Program-made: the position numbers and the translations under genes | Part shown: positions 15,412-24,400 of the stretch, in pieces | Numbering within the stretch: the first letter of the stretch is position 1 | How the letters are laid out: every line of letters begins with the position of its first letter | Notes under the pieces: generated by a model | The model's input: the letters and a program-made list of their open reading frames with translations, nothing else | The model's database searches: none | Told to the model about the DNA's origin: nothing | DNA from: Alphaproteobacteria bacterium | Lineage (GTDB): Bacteria > Myxococcota_A > UBA796 > GCA-2862545 | DNA length: 54,032 nt | Assembly (NCBI GenBank): GCA_020632885.1 | Contig: JACKEQ010000035.1 | Coordinates: 1 to 54,032, forward strand | Direction of reading: 5' to 3'

Positions 15412-18145
15412 TCGCGCCGATCGTCCGGTCGGCGACGCTGGAAGACGGTCCACTGCTCCTGTACCGACGGAAACTCGAACCAGACCTGTTGCGGTCCCCC
15501 GAACCACACGAGGGTGTCGGGGTCCGCGAGCCAGAGTGGGCCCAGCGCACCCTCGTCCATCTGCAGCACGGCAGCGAGGGGCTGGTGGCGGGCGGGGCTG
15601 GCGGCTGTCTTCGCGATTCGGCGCGTGAGGATGAGCTCCTCGGCGTGGGGGGTCGGCAGCTCGAATCCATCGTCGCCCTGCCGACGGTATTGCTTCAGGC
15701 CCCACCCGTGGGCGTGAGCGGCGACGGCGGGCTCCAACCCCAGGGCCGCGATGGCCGCGGGCAGTCGGCTGGGCGTCACGTCCGTGAGCTTCTCGGCGGC
15801 GATCTGGCGGCCCGCGAGGAGGGTGTCGGTGTTGGCCGTGACCGCTACCCACTCGCCCTGAAGGGCCTTCGGCAGGTCGATGTCCTCCCACCACCGGTCC
15901 GTACGGGGCTCGACGGGCCCGGGGGGACAGAGCACCTCGTCGATGGGGGGCGTGTCGACGTAGTGCCTGTCGTCGTCGGACTGCACGCGCACACCACTGT
16001 CGCATCGCTGGCCCTCGGGGCGAGCCAGCATGCGCTCGCTGGGCGTGCGCCTCACGACGACGCCGTCCTCCAGGGCCGTGCTCCCCATGGGGCGACGCCC
16101 AGGTGGGTCGTCGTGCAACTGGATCTCGCCCAGCATGGACGCCCGGTAGGACTCGGACTTCACGTGGCCCTCCTGCTCGAACCACACGACTGCGCCGGCC
16201 GCCGGGTAGCCGGTCGCGTCCACCACCCGGACCGTGGTGGCGGGCTGCGCGCATGCGGGGTCTCCCGGCACCTTGCACTTCGCCCGGAGATCGACGGGCG
16301 ACAGAGGGCTGGTGCGGAGGACGTACCGACGCAGCTCTCCCTCGAACGGCTGCAGGACCGCGGACACACCGTGGACGTCGAGCGTAGGCTCGCCAACGAA
16401 ACAGCGCACGTCGAGCCGGCCCTTCGCATCGGTGAGGCCGTAGGGCGCCAGGTAGACATGGGGAATCGGTGTTCCGTCCCCCCTCTCGAGGACGAGCGTC
16501 GCCCGTTCGGCCGCCCCGGGCTTGGGGTTCCGCACGCCGGGAATGGTCGGGGGCCGGCCAGGGGCGCACGATCGGAGTCGCGTGGATGCCCGGGTCTGGA
16601 TCTCCCAGGCGCCATCGCTTCCGATGCTGGCCTCGACCACGCTCCCCAGGGACGAGCTGACGACGACTCCGCCACTCAGGTCCGTGTTCTCGCCGCGGCG
16701 CGTGATCTGCTTCGGGCGGTCCACGTCGATCTCCGTGTCGCCCTCGCGCAGGGTGGTCACACGCCGGCCGTCCACCCAGAGCTCCCACACGCCGGCTGCG
16801 AGGCCGTCGAAGCGCACCGTTCCGCTCGCATCGGTGGCGGCCTCGCGCACGTGGAGCGCCTCGGGAGCACGCTGCCAGGTGAGCGGGTCGCCTCCGGGCA
16901 CCGCGTACACGGTCACTCCGCTGGACCCGTCCGACAGGCGCGCGGACACGGATCGTCGGCCCGGGGCGAGAGTCGGGGGTAGGGGAGGCTCCCAGCGGCT
17001 CGGAGGCACGTCGGGGGCAGGTGCTGTGAGCAGCCTGATGTCGCGCCAGGCCAGACCCCAGCTGTGGGCCTCGATGGGCTGCGGGAACTGAGCGAATCCC
17101 ACCTGCATGTTCGCGATCAGGGACCCGCTTCCGTCGAACACCCGCAAGAAGCCTTTGTCCAGACAGGCGGCCCACCGTCCGTTCGGGTCGACTGCGAATC
17201 CCCGGTAGCCGTCGGGTCGGCAGAGCACCTCGCCGCCCAACGTCACGGTGCGATTCGCGAACACCGGCCGCAGGTCACCGGCGCCCCAGGCCACGGTCGC
17301 GCCGTCGCGGTCGACCGTCTCGAGGACCCCGCCAGCTCCGTCCAGATAGAGGATGGAGTCCTGCGTGACCACCGCGCCTCCGCCAGCCGACCACGTGACG
17401 GAGAGCGCCGACCCCTCGAGGATGCGGCGAACATCCCCGGAAGCCGGGTCGACGAGGAACACATCGCCCTCGAGCACGACCAGCTCCGTCCCGTCGGAGG
17501 GGCGCGCAGCTCGCCAGGTGGGGACGCTCGCGAGGTGGACCTCCGTGACCTCCACTCCCTGCGGACCGAACCAGGTGTAGCGGACCGGGCGCTCCCATTC
17601 TGCGCCGGGCTTGCTGCGCTCCTCGCGGAGGAGCACGCGGCCGTCGTCCAGCAGAGGAAGCGGCCTTCGGCGTCCTGCCGCCCCCAATGCTGGCCCGCCG
17701 GACCCATCATCGTGCTGGGCGAGGACGCGACCAGGCCGTCCTGGATGTGCCCGCTGTGGAAGGGGCCCAGCAGGGGGGTGTCGCACGGCCCGACGCACGT
17801 GAAGAGCGCCACAGCGGGACCGTCGCCGAGGAGCTCGGTGCATCCCTCGGGGTCCTTCAGCCTGCAGGCGCCTGCCGGGTCGTCCGCGAGGTGGCAGGCC
17901 TCCAGGGAACCTGCGGCGCAGGCGGCCTGCACGAACATGGACATCTCCGCGTTCCGCTGCAGGTCGAAGCTGGCCGTCCCTCGCGCGTGGGCCGCGATCG
18001 ACGCCACGAAGGCCCGCCCGCTGGCGTTGGCGAGGCGCATGCACGCGTCTGCGTCACCGTCGTCGCACGCGCGGAGCTCCGCGAGGTGCTCGTCGCGCGG
18101 GATGTCCAGCGGGAAGGCGGCCGCCAACGAGATGAGCCCGATCAC
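15408..18145 (-). CDS. Large secreted protein of unknown function, frameshifted as given
   Basis: The frame from GTG 18145 starts MIGLISLAAAFPL, a short secretion signal, and continues with Cys-rich sequence (LRACDDGDADACMRLAN, with later AACAAGSLEACHLADD) resembling Sel1-like Cys spacing. Near 17655 the coding sense moves to another frame, which runs to TAA at 15408. Adding one base to TTCCTCTGCTGG gives GRFL-LLDDGRVLLREERS without a break and a protein of about 912 aa. The middle has beta-propeller-like strands and two carboxypeptidase-regulatory-like segments (GTVRFDGLAAGVWELWVDG and DATGYPAAGAVVWFE). The C-terminal 250 aa are unplaced. Probably an outer-membrane or periplasmic protein. 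The start could instead be linked to the ATG at 18192. Function unknown. Confidence 0.7.
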
Positions 18146-18192
18146 GGTCGCTCACCGGCGCCGAGTCGCCCAGGACGGAAGGGTTCGCTCAT
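18142..18192 (-). CDS. Possible 16-codon leader ORF coupled to the downstream gene
   Basis: ATG at 18192 has GGAGG 6 nt upstream and lies 46 bp after the shared box, the same layout as the ATG at 15341. It encodes MSEPFRPGRLGAGERP and its TGA overlaps the GTG at 18145 as GTGA. It may be a leader peptide that feeds ribosomes to the main gene. If one more indel exists, it would be the positively charged start of that gene's signal peptide. Confidence 0.4.
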   Translation of the reverse strand: MSEPFRPGRLGAGERP

Positions 18193-18237
18193 GGTCGACC
18201 TCCAGTGGAGGCACGTACCGCGCCCCTTCGGGTCGCC

Positions 18238-18260
18238 GAAGGTCACAGCGTCCTTGTTAC
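18238..18260 (-). promoter_or_regulatory. Shared 23-bp box, copy 2
   Basis: On the minus strand: GTAACAAGGA, CG, CTGTGACCTTC. It is identical to copy 1 (15389-15411) except for the two central bases. It lies 46 bp upstream of the ATG at 18192 and downstream of the broken third lipoprotein copy, whose frame runs into it. Confidence 0.5.
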
Positions 18261-18323
18261 GTGGGTCGCCTCACTCGTTCGTGTCGTCAACGCAGCGAGC
18301 AGCAGCCATCGACACAGCTTCAT
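18243..18323 (-). pseudogene. Remnant of a third tandem lipoprotein gene
   Basis: After the stop of the 18339-18938 gene the pattern CTGACGGAGC-(10 nt)-ATG occurs again. The ATG at 18323 opens MKLCRWLLLAALT, matching the signal peptide of the two intact copies (MKLCRLLLVALTAC). The lipobox cysteine is absent, and the frame runs into the 23-bp box and stops at 18243. Everything after the signal peptide has been lost, so the locus once held three copies. Confidence 0.7.
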
Positions 18324-18333
18324 AGCCGCAGGG

Positions 18334-18612
18334 CTCCGTCAGTCCGTGGCCGCGTAGACTGGAGGGATCGTGGATGGGACGTCTCTCCAGGTGCAGAGGG
18401 GGCGTCCGGTGGAAGCGGAAGCCAGGGTGGGATGAGGCCTGCCGTCGGTGCGCTCCGACGGCAGCCTGTCTACGGTGACGGCGATCTCGATCGACTCGAT
18501 CTCCGACCAGGTGCAGTCGTCGTCGTTTCCGAAGGCGCAGATGACGATTTCGGTGAACGTTGCGGTTGGAGCCAGCTCTGTGCCCAGCGTCGAGGTATCG
18601 ACCCGACCCCAT
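18334..18612. repeat. Near-identical 279-bp direct repeat, copy A
   Basis: This pairs with 18949-19227 at a fixed offset of 615 bp. By eye there are about six mismatches in 279 bp. It covers the C-terminal coding halves of the tandem lipoproteins and their stop regions. Confidence 0.85.
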
Positions 18613-18938
18613 AGGCGCTGTCCATCCGTGAGGCCAGGTCCGCTCAGGAAGCTGCCGAGGGGAATCGGTTCGGGGGCGAGCACGCCGGCTGGGTCGAGCA
18701 ACATGGCCGCAGCAACCGGGGGGGCCTCTGCTCCCGGGTGCGGACCCACGACAAAGTAGTATGCAGTCTCACAGTCGGATCCCGACCAGAGGCTCATACC
18801 CGCTTCGACGTCGTCGAACCGGGTGCCGTCGATGGAGAGGACACCCGTGAATTCGCGCTCGGGCGGGTAGTCGCTCGGACCCTGGGTGCCCTTTCCGCAG
18901 GCCGTCAGGGCCACCAGCAGCAATCGACATAGCTTCAT
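18339..18938 (-). CDS. Tandem lipoprotein copy A, unknown function
   Basis: 199 aa with a type II signal: MKLCRLLLVALTAC, lipobox LTAC, Cys14 as the lipidation site. The mature protein begins GKGTQGPSDYPPE and has six further Cys, including CETAYYF, ICAFGNDDDCTW and PLCTWRDVP. It should be anchored in a cell membrane leaflet facing the periplasm or outside. It is a duplicate of the gene at 18954-19550: about 98 percent identical in the last 280 bp but clearly diverged in the first half. The spacing between the two is 15 bp, so they are likely cotranscribed with the protease gene upstream. No family recognised. Confidence 0.88.
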   Translation of the reverse strand: MKLCRLLLVALTACGKGTQGPSDYPPEREFTGVLSIDGTRFDDVEAGMSLWSGSDCETAYYFVVGPHPGAEAPPVAAAMLLDPAGVLAPEPIPLGSFLSGPGLTDGQRLWGRVDTSTLGTELAPTATFTEIVICAFGNDDDCTWSEIESIEIAVTVDRLPSERTDGRPHPTLASASTGRPLCTWRDVPSTIPPVYAATD

Positions 18939-18948
18939 GGCTGCAGTG

Positions 18949-19227
18949 CTCCGTCAGTCCGTGGCCGCGTAGACTGGAGGGATGGTGGATGGGACGTCTC
19001 TCCAGGTGCAGAGGGGGCGTCCGGTGGAAGCGGAAGCCAGGCTGGGATGAGGCCTGCCGTCGGTGCGCTCCGACGGCAGCCTGTCTACGGTGACGGCGAT
19101 CTCGATCGACTCGATCTCCGACCAGGTGCAGTCGTCGTCGTTTCCGAAGGCGCAGATGACGATGTCGGTGAACGTTGCGGTTGGAGCGAGCGCTGTACCC
19201 AGCGTCGAGGTATCGACCCGACCCCAG
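18949..19227. repeat. Near-identical 279-bp direct repeat, copy B
   Basis: Partner of 18334-18612, offset 615 bp. The upstream halves of the same two genes differ far more, so this segment has been homogenised or recently copied. Confidence 0.85.
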
Positions 19228-19550
19228 AGCCGCTGGTCGTCGGGGGCCGCCCCGCCTGACCACCCAAAGGGAACGGGCTCGGGCGCTAGGACGCCAAAAG
19301 GGTGGAGCAACATGGCCGCCGTCACGGCGGGTTCGAGTGCTCCCGGGCGGGGACCCACTGCAAAGTAGTACGCAGTCTCACAGTCGGGTCCCGACCAGAG
19401 GCTGATACTTGCTTCGACGTCGTCCAATCGGGCGCCGTCGATTGAGAGAACGCCCGTGAGTTCGGGCTCGGGCGGGTAGTCGCTTGGACCTTGTGTACCC
19501 TTCCCACAGGCCGTCAGAGCAGCCAGCAGCAGGAACCGACATCGATTCAT
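18954..19550 (-). CDS. Tandem lipoprotein copy B, unknown function
   Basis: 198 aa, signal MNRCRFLLLAALTAC with lipobox LTAC. The mature part starts GKGTQGPSDYPPE as in copy A and keeps the conserved Cys set and the ending PPVYAATD. Its ATG overlaps the stop of the metalloprotease gene (ATGA), which indicates tight coupling: protease, then two lipoproteins. N-terminal and central residues differ from copy A (for example HPFGVLAPEPVPFGW against DPAGVLAPEPIPLGS), whereas the C-terminal 90 residues are almost the same. Function unknown. Coupling suggests a surface partner, inhibitor or anchor of the protease, which is inference. Confidence 0.88.
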   Translation of the reverse strand: MNRCRFLLLAALTACGKGTQGPSDYPPEPELTGVLSIDGARLDDVEASISLWSGPDCETAYYFAVGPRPGALEPAVTAAMLLHPFGVLAPEPVPFGWSGGAAPDDQRLWGRVDTSTLGTALAPTATFTDIVICAFGNDDDCTWSEIESIEIAVTVDRLPSERTDGRPHPSLASASTGRPLCTWRDVPSTIPPVYAATD

Positions 19551-20593
19551 GGCTGCACCAGGATGAAGCCGAACTCGCTACCTTCGACGTTGTTGGACTC
19601 GTCCGTCTCGCTGATGGCGTTGTTCGGATCGATACGAACACACAGGCGGTAGAATCCTGGTGGAACCGCGGAGAAGTCGTATCCGCCCGATGGGTCGACA
19701 GCGTAGGGTACATTGGTGGACATCGTCGGTGTTCGCGTTCCTACGGTCCACTGCGGGGTCGACGTACATGTATTGGAGGTCACGTACCACCGCATAGGCG
19801 CTGCCACCGATCCGGTGCCGATCATGGTGGCGTTCACTGCAGATGGCGGATCCGAGTTGGCCGACCAAGAGGCGTTACCCAGGTCCCAGACCCGCAGACC
19901 CGTGCGCCAGGTGGGCCCATCGGCGAGCGTGAACGCCTTCACACCGAGGTCGACCCCGGTGGACGAATCGGCGTACTGGGCCTGGAGCCCGGCGGCGTCG
20001 TTCTCGGCGATCCATGCCTGTCCACCGATGTCCCAGTTCCCGCCATAGTTCGCCCGCATTACGCTGATCAAGTTGTTCTCGTGGTTGAACCCCGCGAAGT
20101 GGCCGAACTCGTGCATCGCCACCTGTGCCATCGAGTAGCCCACACCGATGCACGCGTTGTGGGTGGAGCCGAGGCACCAGTCGATGGACTGAGCGAGTCC
20201 GATGTCGATGTTCAGGGTACCAGCCGACACTGCGGCGAGTTGGCTGGTGAAGAGGACGCCCACTGGATGACAGTAGGTCATGATCCCGAGGGAGTTGGCC
20301 GCCCCTCGCATCCCCATCTGGGTCTTGTTGTACAAGCGGACCTCGTTCCGTCCGTTGCACGACACCGAGACCGACACGTCGGTTCCTCGCGTGAATCGGA
20401 AGTTGGCACCTCGGACGCGCCGACCGGGCCCAGAGTCCCACATGGAGGCGCCCAGTGCCACCTGCGCACGTTCCGCTGATGTGTACTCGGTATCGATGCG
20501 ATAGTTGCGGCCCACCAGGGAGCGGTAGGTCGATTCGTATGCGTTGGAGGCGAAGCGCCAGCCGAACGCGGTCGAAAGGGTGAGAACGATCAT
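19547..20593 (-). CDS. Secreted metzincin-like zinc metalloprotease
   Basis: 348 aa from ATG 20593, chosen because it follows GGAGAG, overlaps the upstream stop as ATGA and opens a signal-like MIVLTLSTAFGWRFA. The zinc site is HEFGHFAGFNHE, the full HExxHxxGxxH motif with three His ligands and the catalytic Glu. After it comes a C-terminal beta domain of about 110 aa ending in NAISETDESNNVEGSEFG, the typical close of a CARDB-type domain. It should cleave proteins outside the cell. The gene lies in a lower-GC operon between a secreted protein with a G9 tract and two lipoproteins. Protease identity is firm from the motif; substrate is unknown. A longer frame extends to 20689 but that part has no signal features. 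Confidence 0.9.
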   Translation of the reverse strand: MIVLTLSTAFGWRFASNAYESTYRSLVGRNYRIDTEYTSAERAQVALGASMWDSGPGRRVRGANFRFTRGTDVSVSVSCNGRNEVRLYNKTQMGMRGAANSLGIMTYCHPVGVLFTSQLAAVSAGTLNIDIGLAQSIDWCLGSTHNACIGVGYSMAQVAMHEFGHFAGFNHENNLISVMRANYGGNWDIGGQAWIAENDAAGLQAQYADSSTGVDLGVKAFTLADGPTWRTGLRVWDLGNASWSANSDPPSAVNATMIGTGSVAAPMRWYVTSNTCTSTPQWTVGTRTPTMSTNVPYAVDPSGGYDFSAVPPGFYRLCVRIDPNNAISETDESNNVEGSEFGFILVQP

Positions 20594-21334
20594 GGGGCAC
20601 TCTCCACCGATGCGTTGGGGCCACCAGGAATGGCCGGCTGTGCTGCGGGTACACCACAAGTCCGCGCTGCGGCTCGAGTGGCCGGCCATGGAAGTGAGTG
20701 TGCCCGGGGAGTGTCGGTGTAGATTCGCCTCGCATTCTCGGGTTCCACGCGCCTCAGAATCCCCACGTCGGACGTGTCCTCAGCCTCGATCACGCGCTGA
20801 AACGGTAGTGTGGAAGGCGCTACCGCGATGAGGTGGCTCTGATCGCAGCCGAAGTCGACCATGACGTCCCCACTTGCGGTCATCGCGCTTGCCTGCACGT
20901 CCACGATCAAGGAACTGGGTCCGTTGTAGAGCCCGAAGAAGTCGCCCTGGATGTGGTCCACCACGGCGATGAAGCCGTCACCGACCTCGGGCTCTGGGAA
21001 GTCAGGGTAGCTGTACACCACCTCCTCGGAGAACCGCCCGCCCGGAAAGACGATGATGAAGCTGGAAGGAAGCGTTGCGCCAGAATATTGCTCGACCACG
21101 GTGACAGTGACGTGGGTCACCGGCACGCCGCCCTTTGATGTCGTGTCTTCTGTTGTCGCCTCCACCTTGGTGACCTTACCCTCGAACGATGCGTCAGCCT
21201 CGTTGATCTGGGTATGCCACGTCTTCTCAGGCCAGGACATGGCGTGAGAATTCGAGCTTACCCCCCCCCGAAATGACAAGACCGAGCACGGCCAGTGCCG
21301 CAGGTCGACTGTGTACACGCGAGATTCGCACCAT
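20590..21334 (-). CDS. Secreted protein with a G9 tract between signal peptide and body (out of frame as given)
   Basis: ATG 21334 (GTG is the next codon) follows AGGAGG and opens MVRISRVHSRPAALAVLGLV, a good signal peptide, then enters a run of nine G (21261-21269). With nine G this frame ends soon after. The body reads in another frame, from before MSWPEKTWHTQINEADASFE to TGA at 20590. Eight or eleven G would join them through GGVSSNSHA, giving 247 aa with a plausible cleavage after SHA. The body has no family I recognise; it is beta-rich (THVTVTVVEQYSG, SFIIVFPGG, DGFIAVVDH). Its stop overlaps the protease ATG. In the G9 state translation could start only internally, for example ATG 21240. 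Either phase variation or a consensus error. Confidence 0.7.
21261..21269 (-). repeat. Homopolymer tract G9 on the coding strand
   Basis: Nine consecutive C on the plus strand (G on the coding strand) at the end of a signal-peptide frame. Such tracts change length by slipped-strand mispairing. Frame analysis says 8 or 11 G is ON and 9 is OFF. Confidence 0.85.
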
Positions 21335-21413
21335 TCCTCCTGACGTCGCTCGATCAGGTGACCGAGTCACTGCAGAGTGTGACATGAGGCAGGGCTCTCG
21401 TCAACAGCGTGGA

Positions 21414-24400
21414 TCACCAGCTGACCTGGGCCCCCGTGCGCACGAACCACAGCGAGGTCTGCAGCACCCGGTGCCCCAGCCGCTCGAGGGCGCCCCGGTA
21501 GCTGTCGAGCTGCGGGCCGTACGTGCGCAGGCTCGCGCCCTCCACGAGGTCGTCGAGCGACGTCGGGGACTTCTCGCCGGCCTTGAAGTCCACCACGATC
21601 AGGCCTTCCTTCCGGGCCACCAGCAGGTCCACGCGACCCGTGAGCAGCAGGTCGTCGTCCGCCCCGCCGATGCCGAGCAGCGGGTACTCGAAGAACAGCC
21701 GCGACGCGGGGTCCGTGACGAGCTCCCACAGCGACCCCCGCCGCCCCTGCATGCCACGGCTGACGGCCTGCAACCACAGGCGCACGTCCGGGTCGTCCGC
21801 ACCCCACTCGTGCTCCAGATAGCCCCGCACGGCCGTGTCGCTCGGCTCGCCGCGGAAGCCCCAGGCCGCGAACCACCCGTGGGCCAGCGTGCCCCAGTCC
21901 GCCGGCGTGAAGGACGGACGTGTCGCCCAGGGCGGCGGGACGTCCTGGCCGCCCGGCTGGAACCCGCGCTGGAAGACGACCCGCGTGCGCACGTGCTCGG
22001 CGAGGGCGTCGCGCTGCTCCCGGCTGTAGCGGGCGGCCGCCGCGGACGGCGCGATCTCGTGGAGGACCCGCGGGCGCGGGGTGATCTCCGGGAGCCCGTC
22101 GCCCGCGGGGAACACCTGGTGCGTCGGCAGCTCCACGGTGGCCGGCAACGGGGGAGCCGGGACCAGCGCGATCTCCGGGTGGTCCATGCGCGACCAGGCC
22201 GTCGCGACGAGCTTCTGCGCGTCGGCCATCCGCGAGTCGTCGGGCTTCACGCGCTCGGGCACGCCCAGCGTGACGCTCCGCCGCGCCCGGGTGACCGCGA
22301 CGTACGCGAGCCGCGCCCCCTCCTCGGCGAACCGCGCCTTGTGGATGGTGTGAGCCAGGCGCCGCAGGGGGTCGTGGAAGGGCATCAGGCCGCCCTCGGG
22401 GTCGAAGGTGAGCCCGATGAGACGCTCCTGGCCGTCGCCGAAGTCCACCCACGTGTCTTCGGGGTCGACCTGGAGCCGCCCGCCACGACCCGGGGCGAGC
22501 ACGGCCACGTGGTCCCACGCGAGCCCCTTGGCCTGGAAGACCGTCGTGCACGTGATGGTCCGCGCGCGCCGCTCCAGCCGCACCCGCGGCACGTCCACCC
22601 GCTTGTCCGCCGAGAGCATCTGGGCCAGCGTGTCCACGCTCGCCCCCGCTGCGTCCTGCTCCCCGATCCAGTCGAGCAGCACCTCGAGCCGCGCGAGCTC
22701 GTCGCCACCCTGGGGTCCGGCACCCACCACGAGCCGCCAGTGGAGCGCGTGGAACAGCTCGTCGAGGACCTCGGCGGTGTCGTCACGCCCGATGCGCTCG
22801 AGCGCCCGCTGCAGGGCGGGGGTCGCCCGCGCCAGGGCCTCGATGTCGGCCTGCCGGTGGGGCTCGACGAGCCCGCCCAGCGCGTGGAGACGCCCGAGGC
22901 CCACGGGACCGTCCGCCCCCTCGACCCCCACGCCCGCCCGGATGCGCGCCAGCCCTCCGTCGGTGAGCCCGATGGACGGGTGCTTCCAGACGGCGAGCCA
23001 CGCGACGTCGTCGGAGGGGTCGAGCAGCGCGCGCAGCCAGAGGCCCACGTCCGCCCCGACGCCCGCCGCGAGCCAGGTGTCGCCACCCTCGACCCACGCG
23101 GCCTCCTCGTCGGCCGCGAGCTTCCGGAGCAGGGACGCCGCGTGCAGCGCCTTGCCCCAGGTCGGGCAGAGCACCGCCGCGCTGTCGTGCGCGTGGCCGG
23201 GCTCGCGCCAGGCGTCCCGCAGTCGCTCCCAGAACGCGACGAGCACGTGGTCGTCGAGCCGGAACGACTGCTCGCGGTTCGCCTTCACCACCCAGACGGG
23301 CCGGGGGTCGGCGTGGTGGTCGGGGGACAGCGCGTTGCCGGCGAGGGCGGGCTCGTGCTGGAGCTGGTCGAGGGCCTCGAGCGGCGCGAAGAACTGGCGC
23401 CGCATGGGGTCGTCGAGGGCGGCGAACAGGGCCCGATGGGCGGACACGAGGCCAGGCGTGCTCCGGTAGTTCACCAGGCGCGGCTCGCTCTCGGTGCCCC
23501 GCTCGGAGAGCCTGGCGAGGCCGGCAGGCTCGCCCCCCCGGAACAGGTAGATGCTCTGGCGTCCGTCGCCCACGAACACGCTCTGCATGTCCGGCTGGGC
23601 GGCGAGGGCCTCGTAGAGCGCGAGCTGATCGGGGTCGGCGTCCTGGACCTCGTCCACCAGGAGGGCCCCGAAGCGCCCGGTGAGCACGGGCTTGCGGGCG
23701 AGGCGGGTCGCGGCGCGGGTGAGGTGGGTGTGCGGCAGCTCACCCTGGAGCGCGGCGGACTCGACGGCGTCGCTGGTCACCCGGACCCGGAGGGACTCCA
23801 CGGCCGCCCGGAGCTCGTCCGCGAGGCGGAGGTGTGTTGGGTCCTCGTAGGGATGGCGCAGGGCCGCGAGCACGTGGTCCACCCGCACGTCCGTGATGCC
23901 GAAGTCGAGGCTGGCGTCGCGGAAGGCGTTCTTGAGGGCCCGCCCGGCCTTCCGTCGCCCGTCGATCTTCCGGGCCCAGCTCACGAGCTGCAGCGGCGCG
24001 TCCGGCGGAGCGCCGCCCGAGGCCAGCCAGCGGGTCACGGGGTCGAGGGTCCACTCCGCACCCGGCAGCGTGACGAGCTCGACCTGGCCGCGCCAGGCGT
24101 CGAGGGTGTCGGCCGGGACCTCGAGGAGCTGCTGGAGGTCGAGGGGCTCGAGGAGGCGGGCCACCTGGACGGCGAGGTGCTTCAGGACCTTCGAGCACGG
24201 CAGCCCGCGCATGCCGTCCAGCCCGGACGTGCTGCAGACGAGCTGGAGGATCTCGCCGAGCGAGAAGTAACGCGCGAGGGTCTCGACCTCCGGCGGGGGC
24301 TCGCTGTCGGGCGGATCGAGGATGCGGCGCGCGGCGGCGTCGAGGTGCGCGGAGAGGTCGGGCACCGGTACCAGCCCGACGTCCAGCGGGAGCACGCGCC

